Assembly (NCBI GenBank): GCA_008921705.1
Contig: VFFE01009189.1
Span: 1,752,429 to 1,816,428 of the forward strand
From: Burhinus oedicnemus
Taxonomy: Eukaryota; Chordata; Aves; Charadriiformes; Burhinidae
DNA length: 64,000 bases
Direction: 5' to 3'
The translations under genes were made by a program, and so were the position numbers. This document shows positions 40,171 to 51,100 of this stretch, in pieces (the stretch's first letter is position 1; the number at the start of each line of letters is the position of its first letter). The notes under the pieces are model-generated. The model was not told the DNA's origin. It saw only the letters and a program-made list of their open reading frames with translations, and ran no database searches.

Positions 40171-42429
40171 CAGAATCACAGAATAGATGAGTTTGGAAGG
40201 GAAATCTGGAGGTCATCTAGTCACAGTGACAGTGTCTTCTCTCCTTCAGGCTGAACAGTTCCAGCTATCTCAGCTTCTCCTCATAGGACAGGTGCTTCAA
40301 ATCTCCAATCATTTTAGTAGCCCATTACAGTAGCTCCACTATGTCCATGTCTCTCTTGTACTGGGGGGAGCCCAGCACTGGATCCAGCACTCCAGATGTG
40401 TCTCACCAGAGCTAAGCAGAAGGGAAGGACCACCTCCCTTGACCTGTTGGCAACATTCTGCCTAATGCAGCTCAGGATGTCATTGGCCTTCTTGGCCTTC
40501 ATGGTCAACTTGCTGTCCACCAGGACCCCCAGGTCCCTCTCTACAAAGCTCATTTCCAGGCAGTCACTCCCAGGCTGTCCTGGTGCTTGGGGTTATTCCT
40601 GTATGGAGACAGAACTTGGAATTTTCTTTTGTTGAACTTAATGAGATTTCTATTAGATCATTTCTCCAGCCTGTCCACATCCCTCTGAATGGCAGCACAA
40701 CCATCTGGTGTGTCAGCCACTCTTCCCAGATTTGTATGATCTGTAGTGAAGGTGTGCTCTGCCCCACCATCCAAGTTGTCAATAAAGATGTTGTATAGTA
40801 GTGTCCACAGTGCTGACCCCTGAGCATACCCCTACTGACTGGCCTCTTGCAGGTTATGAGGCCTTAACCCATGAGGATGTTATAGGAGACGGTGTCAAAA
40901 GCCTTGCCACAGTCGAGGTAGACAACATCCACTGCTCTCCCCTCATCTACCCAGCCAGTCATGCCATCGTAGAAGGCTATCAGATTGGTCAAGCATGATT
41001 TACCCTTGGTGAATCTATGTTGACCACTCCTGATAATCTTCTTTTCCTCCACATGCTTAGAGATGGCATCCAGAACGAGCTGTTCCATCACTTTCCAGGG
41101 ATGGAGGTGAGGCTGACTGGCCTGTAGTTTCCTGGGTCCTCCTTCTTGCCCTTTTTGAAGACTGGAGTGACATTAGCTTTCCTCCAGTCCTCAAGCACCT
41201 CTCCTGTTCTCCATGGCCTTTCAAAGATGATGGAGAATGGCTGAGCAATAACATCTGCCAGCTCCTTCAGCACTTGTGGGTGTATCCCCTCAGGGCCCAT
41301 GGATTTGTGGGTGTTGAGTTTGCTTAAATGATCTCTAACCCAATCCTTTTCAACCACTCCAGACTCTGTCTCTTACCTCCATGGTCTGGGATTCCTGAGG
41401 GCCAGCCTTAGCAGTAAGAACTGAAGCAAAGGCGGCATTCAGTAGCTCCACCTTTTCTGTATCTTCTGTCACCAGGGCACCCACCTCATTCAGTAGCGGG
41501 CCCACATTTTCCCTAGCCTTCCTTTTGCTAATGATGTACTTGAAGAAGCCCTTCTTGTTGTCTTTGATGTCCCTTGCCAGATTCAGTTCCAAGTGGGCCT
41601 TAGCCTTCCTCATTTCATCTCCGCATATTCTGACAGCATTCCTATATTCCTCTCAAGTGGCCAGCCCCTTTTTCCACATTCTGTAAACTTTCTTCTTCCA
41701 TTTCAGGTTTTACAGAAGCTCCTTGCTCATCCATGCAGGTCTCCTACCTCCTTTGCCTGATTTCTTGCTCTTAGGGATGCACCGATATTGAGCTTGGAGG
41801 AAGCGGTGCTTGAATATTAACCAGCTCTCTTGCACCCCTGTACCTTCTAGAACCCTAACCCTGGGGATTCCTCCAATTAGGTCTTTGAAGAGGCCAAAGT
41901 TAGCGCTCCTGAAGTCCAGGATTGTAATCCTATTTATTGCCCTGCTTCTTCTATGCAGGATCCTGAACTCCACCATCTCACAATCACTGCAGCCAAGGCT
42001 GCCCCCAACCTTCACATACCCAATCAGTCCACCTTTTTTAGTACAAAGTCCAATAGTGCACCAGTCCTCGTTGACTCCTCCACCACCTGTCTCAAAAAGT
42101 TATCATTACTGCTCTGCAGAAACTTCCTGGACTGTGTGTGCCTGGCTGTGTTGCCTTTCCAACAAATATTAGAGTGGTTGAAGTCCCCCATGAGAACCAG
42201 GGCCTGTGATCATGAGGCTACTTTCAGCTGTCTGTAGAAGGCCTCATCCACTTCCTCTTCCTGATCAGGTGGCCTGTAGTAAACACCCACAACAGTGTCT
42301 CCCATATTAGCCTGCCCCTTAATTCTTACCCATAAGATCTCAACACATTCTTCATCCACCCTTAGGCAGAGGTCAATACATTCCTGTTGCTCTCTCACAT
42401 AAAGACCAACTCCACCACCTCCCTTCAAT
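40171..42429 (-). mobile_element. CR1 LINE, 5'-truncated copy
   Basis: This is the longest minus-strand CR1 here, about 2.26 kb. It runs from within the endonuclease domain (right end, 42429) through RT to the 3' tail at 40171 (plus-strand CAGAATCACAGAATAG). Near the 3' end the order breaks at about 40230: the tail and the first 60 bp of 3' UTR jump straight to the ORF2 C-terminal block (CTTCAGGCTGAACAG). Several hundred bases of 3' UTR and C-terminal coding sequence have therefore been deleted. The copy has many frame breaks. Neighbours are unique sequence on the left and an AT-rich spacer before the next CR1. Confidence 0.95.
40314..42428 (-). pseudogene. CR1 ORF2 (endonuclease-reverse transcriptase) remnant
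   Basis: In family members this protein nicks the target and primes reverse transcription there. The remnant retains, in order on the minus strand: an endonuclease segment with G-G-V-G-L-Y-V and G-V-Y-Y-R-P-P (42428-42210), and the block around M-G-D-F-N-H (about 42190). The linker follows (42015-41710 and 41613-41350), then the RT fingers with G-P-E-G-I-H-P-Q-V-L (41357-41088). Next is the palm start with V-V-Y-L-D-C-G-K-A-F-D-T-V-S (41091-40864). The FADD box is changed to T-T-D-H (about 40730-40760), which removes the catalytic Asp pair. Pieces sit in different frames, so it is inactive. RT thumb-side blocks lie at 40553-40314. Confidence 0.93.
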
Positions 42430-43899
42430 TAAAAATTTTTCCTTTTTCATAAACTTCTACCTTTTGGCACCTTCTCATTAACTTTTCTGAACATGTAATA
42501 CCTCATTCTTGATTCTAAGCAGTTTTTAAAAACTTGCATTATGTCAACTCAAACTCCAGTAAGTTCACCATATTTGCTCAGTTTTTGGTGACTAAACCTA
42601 AAACTGCACCAAAAAAAAAAAAAAAGAGAAACAGTTTGTTCAATAAGACTTATTTTCTGTAACTTCATGCTTGCTGACATGCCTTATATTCCCAATACAT
42701 AAAATGTAGTTTATTGAAAACCTTATCAGATTTTTTCATTACTTCCATTACTTTGGCAATAGCTCCAGCTAGCAGAAGAACCAGAGTGTATTTCTGCATA
42801 TGACTGTGGATGTGAAAGAAATAACATTGTCTACATCAGATGACTGCAAATGATTAAATATGAGAGATTTAATTTTTCCCCCAACTGATGGCTCAGTTTC
42901 AACAGAAGCAGTATCAGGAGCCCATGTATGAAAATGGAGTGCACAGCAAGGATTGTGTCAAGTCAACCGGATCTGTTAAACTCTTAGGTGTAAATAAGAC
43001 CATAGGGAACAAGAGTCCATCTGTAAAGGTAATTTTACATGAACGACTGGTGAAATCTGAGTGTGGATGAAAGGACTGGAAACAAAACCAAAGTATGTCA
43101 TAGATGCTAATCTCAGAAAAGCTAGACACTGATCAATCTTGCTGTACATATATGCAGCAAAAAGACCAATAAAGCAGAACTGGGGAAACTCTTCTTCCTA
43201 TGTTTCCCCTGCCTGTCCCTGGTTCCCTTTCTTCTTCATCACCAAACCACCATCTCTTCTGACCCAAGCATTCAAAAGCACAACAGATATATCCCTAGAA
43301 GTGGAACTAGGTATGGCACCTCAGTAGCCAGAAGAATAAAAGAGACATTGCTCTTAAGAACTTCTAACGGTGCCCGGATCAGGAGCAGCCTACCAACCAG
43401 CTGAAATGTGTGATACTTTCTTTTGCCTAGCAAACACTTCCCTGCAGGCCCTGACCATTTTATTAATTCTTCTTCACTATAGGCGGTTGCAGTTTTTTTC
43501 TGGTGTTTATGCTCAGGCAGTTTATTAACATTCAGTTTTCTTGCGTCAGACTTATTATAAGTTTTGAGTTTATTCTCAAGACTCCTTTATGTCTGAAGTT
43601 TGCATTGGCTCATAAAATTGAAAACACACTCTGTTGTCTTAAAGAATATTACTCTGACTAGAAAGCTGCACAGACTATTGCTGGTGATAGCAATATTTCC
43701 CTGGAAAAGAAGAGCAAAAGAGGAATGACTGTTTCTTACCTATATCTACATTTCTCCTAGCTTGCAGTCATGGCTGTCATATGTGACTGATGATTTTAGA
43801 TACAACGCACATTTAATTTTCTCACCAGAGGTGTTTTAAAGTGGTCTGATTGCCTCAGGATATTAGTTAATTCACCTGCTGAAAATTGAACTCCTCTAG
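42430..43899. other. Unique non-coding DNA with an A run
   Basis: No gene is recognised. A roughly 15-base A run followed by AGAG lies near 42611-42629. The right side grades into the CpG-rich start of the next CR1. Confidence 0.5.
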
Positions 43900-43979
43900 G
43901 TTACCCCAAGTAGGAGACATCAAGAGAACTGCTGAGGAGACCAGTTCCAGTGCAGGCAAGCCTGCATTGGGGAATGGGA

Positions 43980-44414
43980 TTGAGGCGGAAAAGGCCGGCA
44001 AGGGGCTCCTTTGGGGTTTTTTGAAGCCGGGAAAAGCGGCTATCTCGTGCTGGAACTGGCAGCTCGAGGGCGGGCTGCTGACGCGGCAGGGGCCGGAGCC
44101 AACACCACACACCGCAGTTCTAAACGAGCGGTCCCGGAGTGCAGCACCCAGCTGCTACGCACCCCGCGCGCAGGCAGCCAGTGGGCGTCACCGCGGCGAG
44201 AGCGGGCGAGCAGGGCGCAGCATCTCACACAGTAGGTCACTGCAAACCTTGCGACGAAGTCAGCCATGAGCTGGGCAAGTGCAAGCGGAGGAACATCAGC
44301 GTGCAGGGGGACGTGCTCGGGGCGTGCGGGAGGCAGAGAGCAGTGATTGGTCACCTCCCGGCTCAAGAGAGGAACATGGCCTCTAGACGGCCCAAAGCTA
44401 CTGCATGAAAGAAT
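43980..44414 (+). promoter_or_regulatory. CpG-rich CR1 5' UTR / probable internal promoter
   Basis: This is the only strongly GC- and CpG-rich stretch in the window (for example around 44040-44230, with CGCGG, GGGCGGG and CCGCGCGC-type strings). It lies directly upstream of ORF1. Full-length CR1 elements are known to carry a GC-rich 5' UTR with promoter function. A host CpG-island promoter is the alternative, but no host exon follows; CR1 ORF1 does. Confidence 0.6.
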
Positions 44415-45453
44415 GTGGGAACTCAAACTGCGCTACCACGCAAGCATGTGGCCGTGCAGGTCTCCGGCTGCAACGGATGCCTGAGCCTGGCACTGGTGTC
44501 AGAGGGAGCTGGAGACACCGCCTGTGTGCGGTGTGATCAGATAAATGATCTGCTCAGGCAGGTGGTTGAACTGAGGGAGGAGGTAGAAAGGTTAAGAACC
44601 ATTAGGGAATGCGAAAGAGAAAGAGATTGGTGGAGCCATACCCTGAGGCACAGGCGGCAGGAAGAGGCCCTACCAGAAGTGGATGATCCCCTTCCCTCCT
44701 GTCACCAGGCAGAAGGAGGGGACTTAAGGGACAAGGGGAAGTGGAGACAGGTCCCTCCTCAGAGAGTCAAGTGAAACCCCTCCCGGCGCCCCTCACCTTC
44801 CCAATTGCCCTTGCATAATAGGCATGGCGTTTTAGATATTGAGGGCCAGGCGAAGGAGGATGGAGAGGATGATCCATCCAGTGAGTCGCCCAGGGCTAGT
44901 CACTCAACCCCACGCCTCAGGACTTCCTCAACTAAGAAAAAAAGAAGGGTAATTGTAGTAGATGACTCCCTTCTGAGGGGAACAGAGGGCCCCATTTGTA
45001 GACCTGACCCATCCCACCGGGACGTCAGCTGCCTCCCTGGGGCCAGGATTAAGGACATAAGGAGAAAACTCCCTACCCTGGTTCAGCCCTCAGATTACTA
45101 CCCACTACTACCTATTTCAAGTAGGTGGTGATGAGGTAGCTACCGGAAGTCTACGGGCAATGAAGAATGACTTTAGAGCCCTGGGACAGCTAGTTAAGGG
45201 ATCAGGAGTACAAATAGCGTTCTCCTCTATCCCACCAGTTGCAGGGATCGATGAAGGGTTAAGCAGGAGGAGCCAGCAAATTAACTCCTGGCTGCAAGAC
45301 TGGTGTAACTGGCAGAACTTTGGTTTCTTTGATCATGGGTTGATCTACAGGTCACCAGGCATGATGGCAACTAGTGGAGAAAGCCTAAGCTGAAGGGGAA
45401 GAAAGATCCTGGGACAAGAATTAGCAGGGCTCATTCATAGGGCTTTAAACTAG
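44415..45453 (+). pseudogene. CR1 ORF1 (zinc-finger, coiled-coil, SGNH-esterase type), damaged
   Basis: CR1 ORF1 protein packages the element RNA. The start at 44415 (M-G-T-Q-T) is the first ATG before the conserved part. Residues about 19-43 carry two C-x2-C pairs (C-N-G-C and C-V-R-C), the zinc-finger-like block. A Leu/Glu/Arg-rich coiled coil follows (residues about 45-65). The esterase-like part has V-V-D-D-S-L-L-R-G (about 44950-44980), where family members usually have Gly-Asp-Ser, and ends with D-H-G-x-I-Y near 45338-45355. The usual C-terminal Asp-Gly-x-His block reads S-G-E-S here, so the catalytic Asp and His are lost. Lesions are TGA at 44772, a one-base insertion near 45110 that shifts the frame, and TGA at 45391; the ancestral stop is TAG at 45451. 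Without these it would be about 345 codons. Confidence 0.85.
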
Positions 45454-45610
45454 GTTTGAAGAGGGACGGGGAAGGAACCAGGATTACTAAAGCGGAGGCT
45501 GGGAACAGAATGCCAGTGCTTCTGGGTAAAAGTGTTAGCAAGGTCTTGCAGTCTGTCTCAGTGATGGTGAGAGATGGTGATCTGTGTGGTAGTAAAGACA
45601 TGAGGGGTAG

Positions 45611-46080
45611 TGAGCTGGAGTGTGTCCAGAGAAGGGCAACAAAACTGGTGAGGGGTCTGGACAACATGTCTTATGAGGAATGGCTGAAGGAATTAAGATT
45701 GTTTAGTCTGGAGAAGAGAAGGCTGAGGGGAGACCTTACTGCTCTCTACAACTACCTGAAAGGAGGTTGTAGTGAGATGGGAGCTGATCTCTTCTCCCAA
45801 GTAACTAGCAATAGGACAAGAGAAAACGGGTTCAAGTTGCACCAGGGGAGGTTTAGGCTGAACGTTAGGAAAAAATGTCTTCACTGAAAGAGTTATGAAA
45901 CATTGGAAGAGGCTGCCCAGGGAGGTGGTTGAGTCACCATCCCTAGATGTGTTTAAAAGTCGTGTAGATGTGGTGCTTAGAGACATGGTTTAGTGGCAGA
46001 CCTGGTAGAGTAGGGTCAATGGTTGGACTGGATGATCTTAAAGGTCTTTTCCAACCTACACGGTTCTATGATTCTATAGG
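45611..46080 (+). mobile_element. Nested 5'-truncated CR1 inserted between ORF1 and ORF2
   Basis: Sequence from GCTGGAGTGTGTCCAGAG to the tail TCTATGATTCTATAGG is a complete CR1 3' end of about 470 bp: the ORF2 C-terminus (blocks R-R-A-T-K-L-V-R and [11 protein letters not shown]), a short 3' UTR and an octamer tail. It lies in the middle of the larger CR1 and is immediately followed by that element's ORF2 start, so it is a later insertion into it. Its tail (ATTCTATG type) differs from the host element's tail (ATTCTGTG type), so it belongs to another subfamily. No target duplication is evident, which fits CR1. Confidence 0.88.
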
Positions 46081-48032
46081 ATGGTAACTACAGAAGTGTC
46101 TGAGCATGATCAGGTGGGAATTAGGGCTTGTCCCCCCAAAAAAGTGGCAGGGCAATTAGCCCAGCTGAAGTGCATCTACACTAATGCACACAGCATGGGG
46201 AACAAACAGGAGGAGCTGGAGGCCGTTGTACAGCAAGGGAACTATGATATAGTTGCCATCACAGAAACATGGTGGGAAGATTCACACAACTGGAGTGCTG
46301 TGATCGATGGCCACCAACTTTTCAGAATGGATAGGCAAGGAAGGAGAGGTGGTGGGGTGGCCCTCTATGTTAAGGGCAGTTTTGAATGCCTAGAACTTAA
46401 CATTGTGAATGGCAGTGTCAAGTGTTTATGGATAAGAATCAAGGGGAAGGCCAATAAGGCAGACATCATGGTGGGAGTTTGTTACAGATCCCCCAGTCAG
46501 GATGTAGAGGCTGTTGAAATATTCTATAAGCAGCTGGCAGAGGTCTCACAATTGGTCGCCCTTGTTCTCATGGGGGACTTCAACTTCCCAGATGTCTGCT
46601 GGAAATATAACACAGCAGAGAGGGAACAGTCCCGGAGGTTCCTTGAGTGCGTGGAAGACAACTTCCTAACACAGCTGGTGAGGGAGCCAACTAGGGGAAG
46701 CACCCTACTGGACCTCCTGTTTGTTAACAGAGAAGCCCTTGTGGGGGATCTAAAGGTTGGAGGTCATCTTGGGCAGAGTGATCACGAAATGGTAGAGTTT
46801 TCAATTCTTGGAGAAGCAAGGTGGGGAGCCAGCAGAACGGCCACCTTGGACTTCCAAAGGGCAGACTTTAGCCTGTTTAGGAGCATGATTGAGAGTGTCC
46901 CTTGGGAGACAGTCCTGAAGGGCAAAGGTGCCCAGGAAGGCTGGTCATACTTTAAGCAGGAACTCTTAAAAGCACAGGAGAAGACCATCCCCATGTCCCA
47001 AAAAACAAGCCGACGGGGAAGAAGACCAGCCTGGCTAAATAGAGAGCTTTGGCTGGACCTCAGGAACAAAGGGAAAGTTTGCATTCTTTGGAATAGGGGG
47101 ATGGCAACTTCTGAGGAATACCAAGATGCAGTGAAGCTATGCAGGGGGAAAATTAGAAGGGCCAAAGCCCAAGCAGAACTCAGCTTGGCCACTGCGGTTA
47201 AACATAATAAGAAGAGGTTCTTTCAGTATATCAATANNNNNNNNNNNNNNNNNNNNTGGCTGACACTCCAGAGGGCCGCGCTGCCATCCAGCGTGACCTG
47301 GACAGGCTGGAGTGCTGGGCAGAAAAGAACCTAATGAGGTTCAACAAGAGCAAGTGTAGGGTCCTGCACCTGGGGAGGAAGACTGCTAGGTACCAATATA
47401 GGCTAGGGGTGGACCTGCTGGAAAGCAGTTCTGAGGAGAAGGATCTGGGGGTCCTGGGAGATAGTAAATTATCCATGAGCCAGCAATGTGCCCTTGTCAC
47501 CAGGAAGGCCAATGGAATCCTGGGATGCATAGGGAAGAGTGTGGCCAGTAGGTCAAGGGAGGTCATTCTCCCCCTCTACTCGGCACTGGTGAGGCCACAA
47601 CTGGAATACTGTGTCCAGTTCTGGGCTCCCCAGCTCACACGGGGCAGGGAACTACTGGAGAGAGTCCAGCGTAGGGCAACAAAGATGATGGGGGGATTGG
47701 AGCATCTCCCTTATGAGGAAAGGCTGAGAGAGCTGGGACTCTTTAGCCTGGAGAAGAGAAGGCTGAGGGGAGACCTTATTCTTGCTTTGAGGTATCTAAA
47801 GGGTGGGTTGAAGGAGGACGGAGCCAGACTCTTCTCAGTGGTTCCCAGTGACAGGACGAGGGGCAACGGGCACAAGTTGGAACACAGGAAGTTCCATTCA
47901 AACATAAGGAAAAACTTCTTTATGGTGTGGGTGACAGAGCACTGGACCAGGCTGCCCAGGGAGGTTGTGGAGTCCCCTTCTCTGGAGATTTTCAAGACCT
48001 GCCTGGATGCAGTCCCGAGTAATGTGCTCTAG
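46081..48032 (+). CDS. CR1 ORF2, endonuclease-reverse transcriptase, RT core hidden by gap
   Basis: This protein cuts target DNA and reverse-transcribes the CR1 RNA at the nick. From M1 at 46081 the frame is open for 385 codons to the gap. The apurinic-type endonuclease has N35 (I-Y-T-N-A-H-S), E62 (I-T-E-T-W-W), G-D-F-N at 165-168 and S-D-H at 233-235, all catalytic or metal-binding positions of the family, and all present. A basic linker follows. After 20 Ns the frame resumes in the region just after the FADD box (D-L-D-R-L-E at about 47299) and is open to the stop after codon N-V-L (48030-48032), including [14 protein letters not shown] thumb-side sequence. The fingers and palm with the catalytic Asps (roughly 400 codons in relatives) are absent, so the gap is far shorter than the missing DNA. 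The phase across the gap is meaningless. It may be intact; this cannot be seen. Confidence 0.85.
47237..47256. other. Assembly gap, 20 N
   Basis: A run of exactly 20 N interrupts CR1 ORF2. Comparison with the other copies in the window shows the sequence jumps from the linker before RT to the region after FADD. The 20 bases are therefore a placeholder and the true gap is probably more than 1 kb. Confidence 0.95.
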
Positions 48033-48121
48033 GCATTCCTGTGTCAGCTGAGGAGTTGGACTAGATGGTCTCTAGAGGTCCCTTCCAACTCTGAAAATTC
48101 CGTGATTCTGTGATTCTGTGA

Positions 48122-51100
48122 AATTCCATCTAACTTTGAATACATATACAGTAGCATCACAGTTAGGACCAGGAGTGTGGTCTGGAGGCAAACAGACTTT
48201 TGTTCCCACTTTGGTTTGTACTATGGAGTGATCTCACAGCACACAAATTGGTTCTTCCAGCTGAAGCTAAACCAGAAGAGGAGCCCACCTCAGTGCTCTG
48301 GCCACTGGTGGGGCCTGAACTCACAGGGCCAGACCAGAGCTGGTCAGCCCAGGTGAAACTCCCTTGGAAACACACAGACAGTGCAGACTTTGGGTCCTCA
48401 AATCTGTTTGCTTCTCCAAATGGTTCCCATTATGCTGCACTACTTCCTAGCCTATACTTAGCTTTTGACAAGTTTTAGAATTTTTAAGAGCTTGAAGGTG
48501 TACGCTTTTTGGTGGGGAGGGGAAGAAAAGTTTAAAACCAAGGGGACAAGCTTGCTCCTGAAAACTCATCCTAGTTTGGCCTATTAGGTGCCTTCAGGCA
48601 TGATGCTCCAATGGCTAACTCTAAGTAGGAATATTTCCCAGCTCCCAGTTATGACTGTATGCTTTGATGACATCCAGGTGTTCATGTCACTGTGAGACTT
48701 AGATATGCCTGGCCAGGCAGAAGAATACTGTTGGTGCACTCATACATGCCACCCTGTTTACTTGATGGGGGGCACCAGCGTCACAGGACACAGCCTTTAG
48801 ACAGACTGTCCAAAAAGGCAGCCTTTGAGGACATGTATACATTTCCCACTGACACCAGCATACTAATATTTCACCATGTTTAGCTTGATGGGGTACCCAA
48901 GTGTGAATGTGCTGTTGGTAGCGATTAACCATTTTTCACACGTAGGTATTTGGCGTGTTGTTAAATATCAGCAACAGCTCCACATCAGTCTACTGAAGGG
49001 ATTCAAGCACTGCTAATGTTACTGGTGCTGCTCCAATGTCAGTGAGATCAGGGAACTCCCCCTTAAGTAAATTATACCCCCAAGTATTCCTTGAGGTTTT
49101 TCATAGGGCAATGTAATTTCTTAGCCTAATGCAATCTAACAGTCTCTGTGGGACGTGTGACTCTTCCACAGACAGGGCTGACTTGCTGCATACCTAGTCC
49201 AGGGACTTATCCTTTCCTCTGTAGGGGTTCGTGCTCTTCTCTGGACGTTCCTGTTTCAGTCTTTGATGGCAACAAAAATAATGGTTGTTATATTGTCAAC
49301 CGTAAGGTTGACATTCAGAAGTGGTGTAAATTATACCACTGTAAATCAGTCCAAGTGACTGCCAGATGTGTTTTGATAGAAATTGCATGTTAGAGAAGCA
49401 AAATGGCAGGAATGTCGAAAAGGAATCGAGTAAAGTAAGATAAGGCGGCTGTTATCCCAGAGAAGACCAGGGTATAAATCCTTGAATAAAGACTACAATG
49501 CACAGCTAGAGAATCATATGTCTCCTGTGCAATCACGTGATTATTAATAAAGAAATAGGTGGACATTATCAAGCTGGACCTTTTTCCCATCCAACTTTTC
49601 TTCATATTCTCTTTCAAGGACAAACTTTTAACTGCCCAGTAAATTCCTTGTTAGTGATTTCCTTCTATACCTCCACTGCTGACCCCTTTGTATTCAATAA
49701 TAACTTTCTAATGTTCTTAAAAAAATGCATCCTGGCTTATGTCTGCATCCTGATATGGTGTTTTCCTATACAAAAGAGAATAATAAAATTTACTTCAAAA
49801 TTTATCAAAACTAGAGCAACTGATATAGGTAGGTTTCCTCTGAAGAGTTTATACCAGAGTTAATTTTTTATCCCACTTCCTCGGTAACACCAAGCTAACC
49901 AAGACTGTGAGAGCTATTTGTGCATATCTTTCTCATTGTGTTGAATAATCAAAAACTGCAGGTAAGAAAGCAAAGGGAGCTCTGGATGTCATATTAGACT
50001 GAATAGTCAAATTCAAACCTGCACCAGAGCTTTGCCTTTTGTTCTCTGAATCTTCCAAGCGAGAGCATTCTCTAGAGAAGATTAATTAAAATTTCAGAGC
50101 CACATGTGTGCACATGTTTAGATATGTCACTTAGATACCCAGCTGTTGGCATATGGCAGCCAGGGTTTCCAGTGATGTTTGTTTGTGCTTTGAAAGGGAA
50201 AAAAATAATCCTATCTTTAGTACCTCACAACACATGCTTAGCTTGCCTCAGTACCCCAGCCCTGGCAGCACTGGATGTTTGTTTTCTCCAATGCAATTCT
50301 GTCAAATTCTGAGTAACAGACAGAGTGAAATCCTAGGGAAAAACACCAAAAAATCTGAATGAATATTTTATAGAATTTATAAATATTTTTTCAGCAGTGA
50401 GAGCTCATTACAAGGTTCCTTTATGCACAGGACAGAGCTTTATTTATGGGCTTCATTTCCCATGGTAGATCATATGGATTATTTCTCTTTTGAACATAAA
50501 CAAGAGAGCTTGACACTACACAGGTTTACAGTTTTTAATCAAGTAAAAATGGAAGGAATAAATCTTGTTTGAATGTTATTATATTTGTTCCATAGATTAT
50601 ATTATAGATAGTTAATTCTTGTTAATTAAAATTTTTAACTAAAATGGATGTCCATGATCATGTTTAGCTGTATGTTTTCAAGAAGGAAAGCTGTTAGTGC
50701 TTTCCAAGTGTCTTTCCAAAGGTTTTCCTGTCTTCAGAAGTCATGTTACCAATACTAAAAGCAACGTTGTGCAGGGAATGTCAATAGGAAGATTTTCTTG
50801 TTAATCTCATTTATATTGACAAGCATACCTCATGCCTTTTATGTACACAGCATTTATTGACCTTATCATGCATCATGACAAGCATCATTTTCTGCTATTG
50901 TACTAATTCATGTCTGAGAAGGCAGGTTTGCTAATATCCCTGCAGGCACGTTAATATAAAACTCATGTAGTGAATATGCTTCCAAGTATTTCATACAAAC
51001 AAACAAAGACAAAGTATATTTATATCCAGGCTGTATGGGCAATTTTGAAATCCCAGGCTTCATTAAAATCTCCTCATAGTTCAAATGATTCTTTCATTTT

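Larger units (their letters stand above)
43900..48121 (+). mobile_element. Nearly full-length CR1 LINE with nested CR1 and assembly gap
   Basis: All parts of a CR1 occur in order on the plus strand: a CpG-rich 5' region (about 43900-44414), ORF1 (44415-45453), ORF2 (from 46081), a 20-N gap (47237-47256), the ORF2 C-terminus ending at 48032, and a 3' UTR finishing in a repeated GTGATTCTGT tail at 48121. A separate 5'-truncated CR1 (about 45611-46080) lies between ORF1 and ORF2. Most CR1 copies are short 3' fragments, so a copy with a 5' region is rare. The left border is approximate because I could not identify a duplication or a sharp edge. ORF2 is open on both sides of the gap, which suggests a relatively young insertion, while ORF1 carries several lesions. 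Confidence 0.9.

Noticed and set aside
41810..42237. Plus-strand frames of 120 and 94 codons
   Set aside because: Antisense to the minus-strand CR1 linker and endonuclease region.
43886..44426. Overlapping frames on both strands in the CpG-rich stretch, possible host first exon
   Set aside because: GC-rich DNA is poor in stops. The block leads directly into CR1 ORF1, so a CR1 5' UTR explains it better than a host promoter and exon.
46782..47192. 136-codon minus-strand open frame
   Set aside because: Antisense shadow of the CR1 endonuclease frame, which carries the real motifs on the plus strand.
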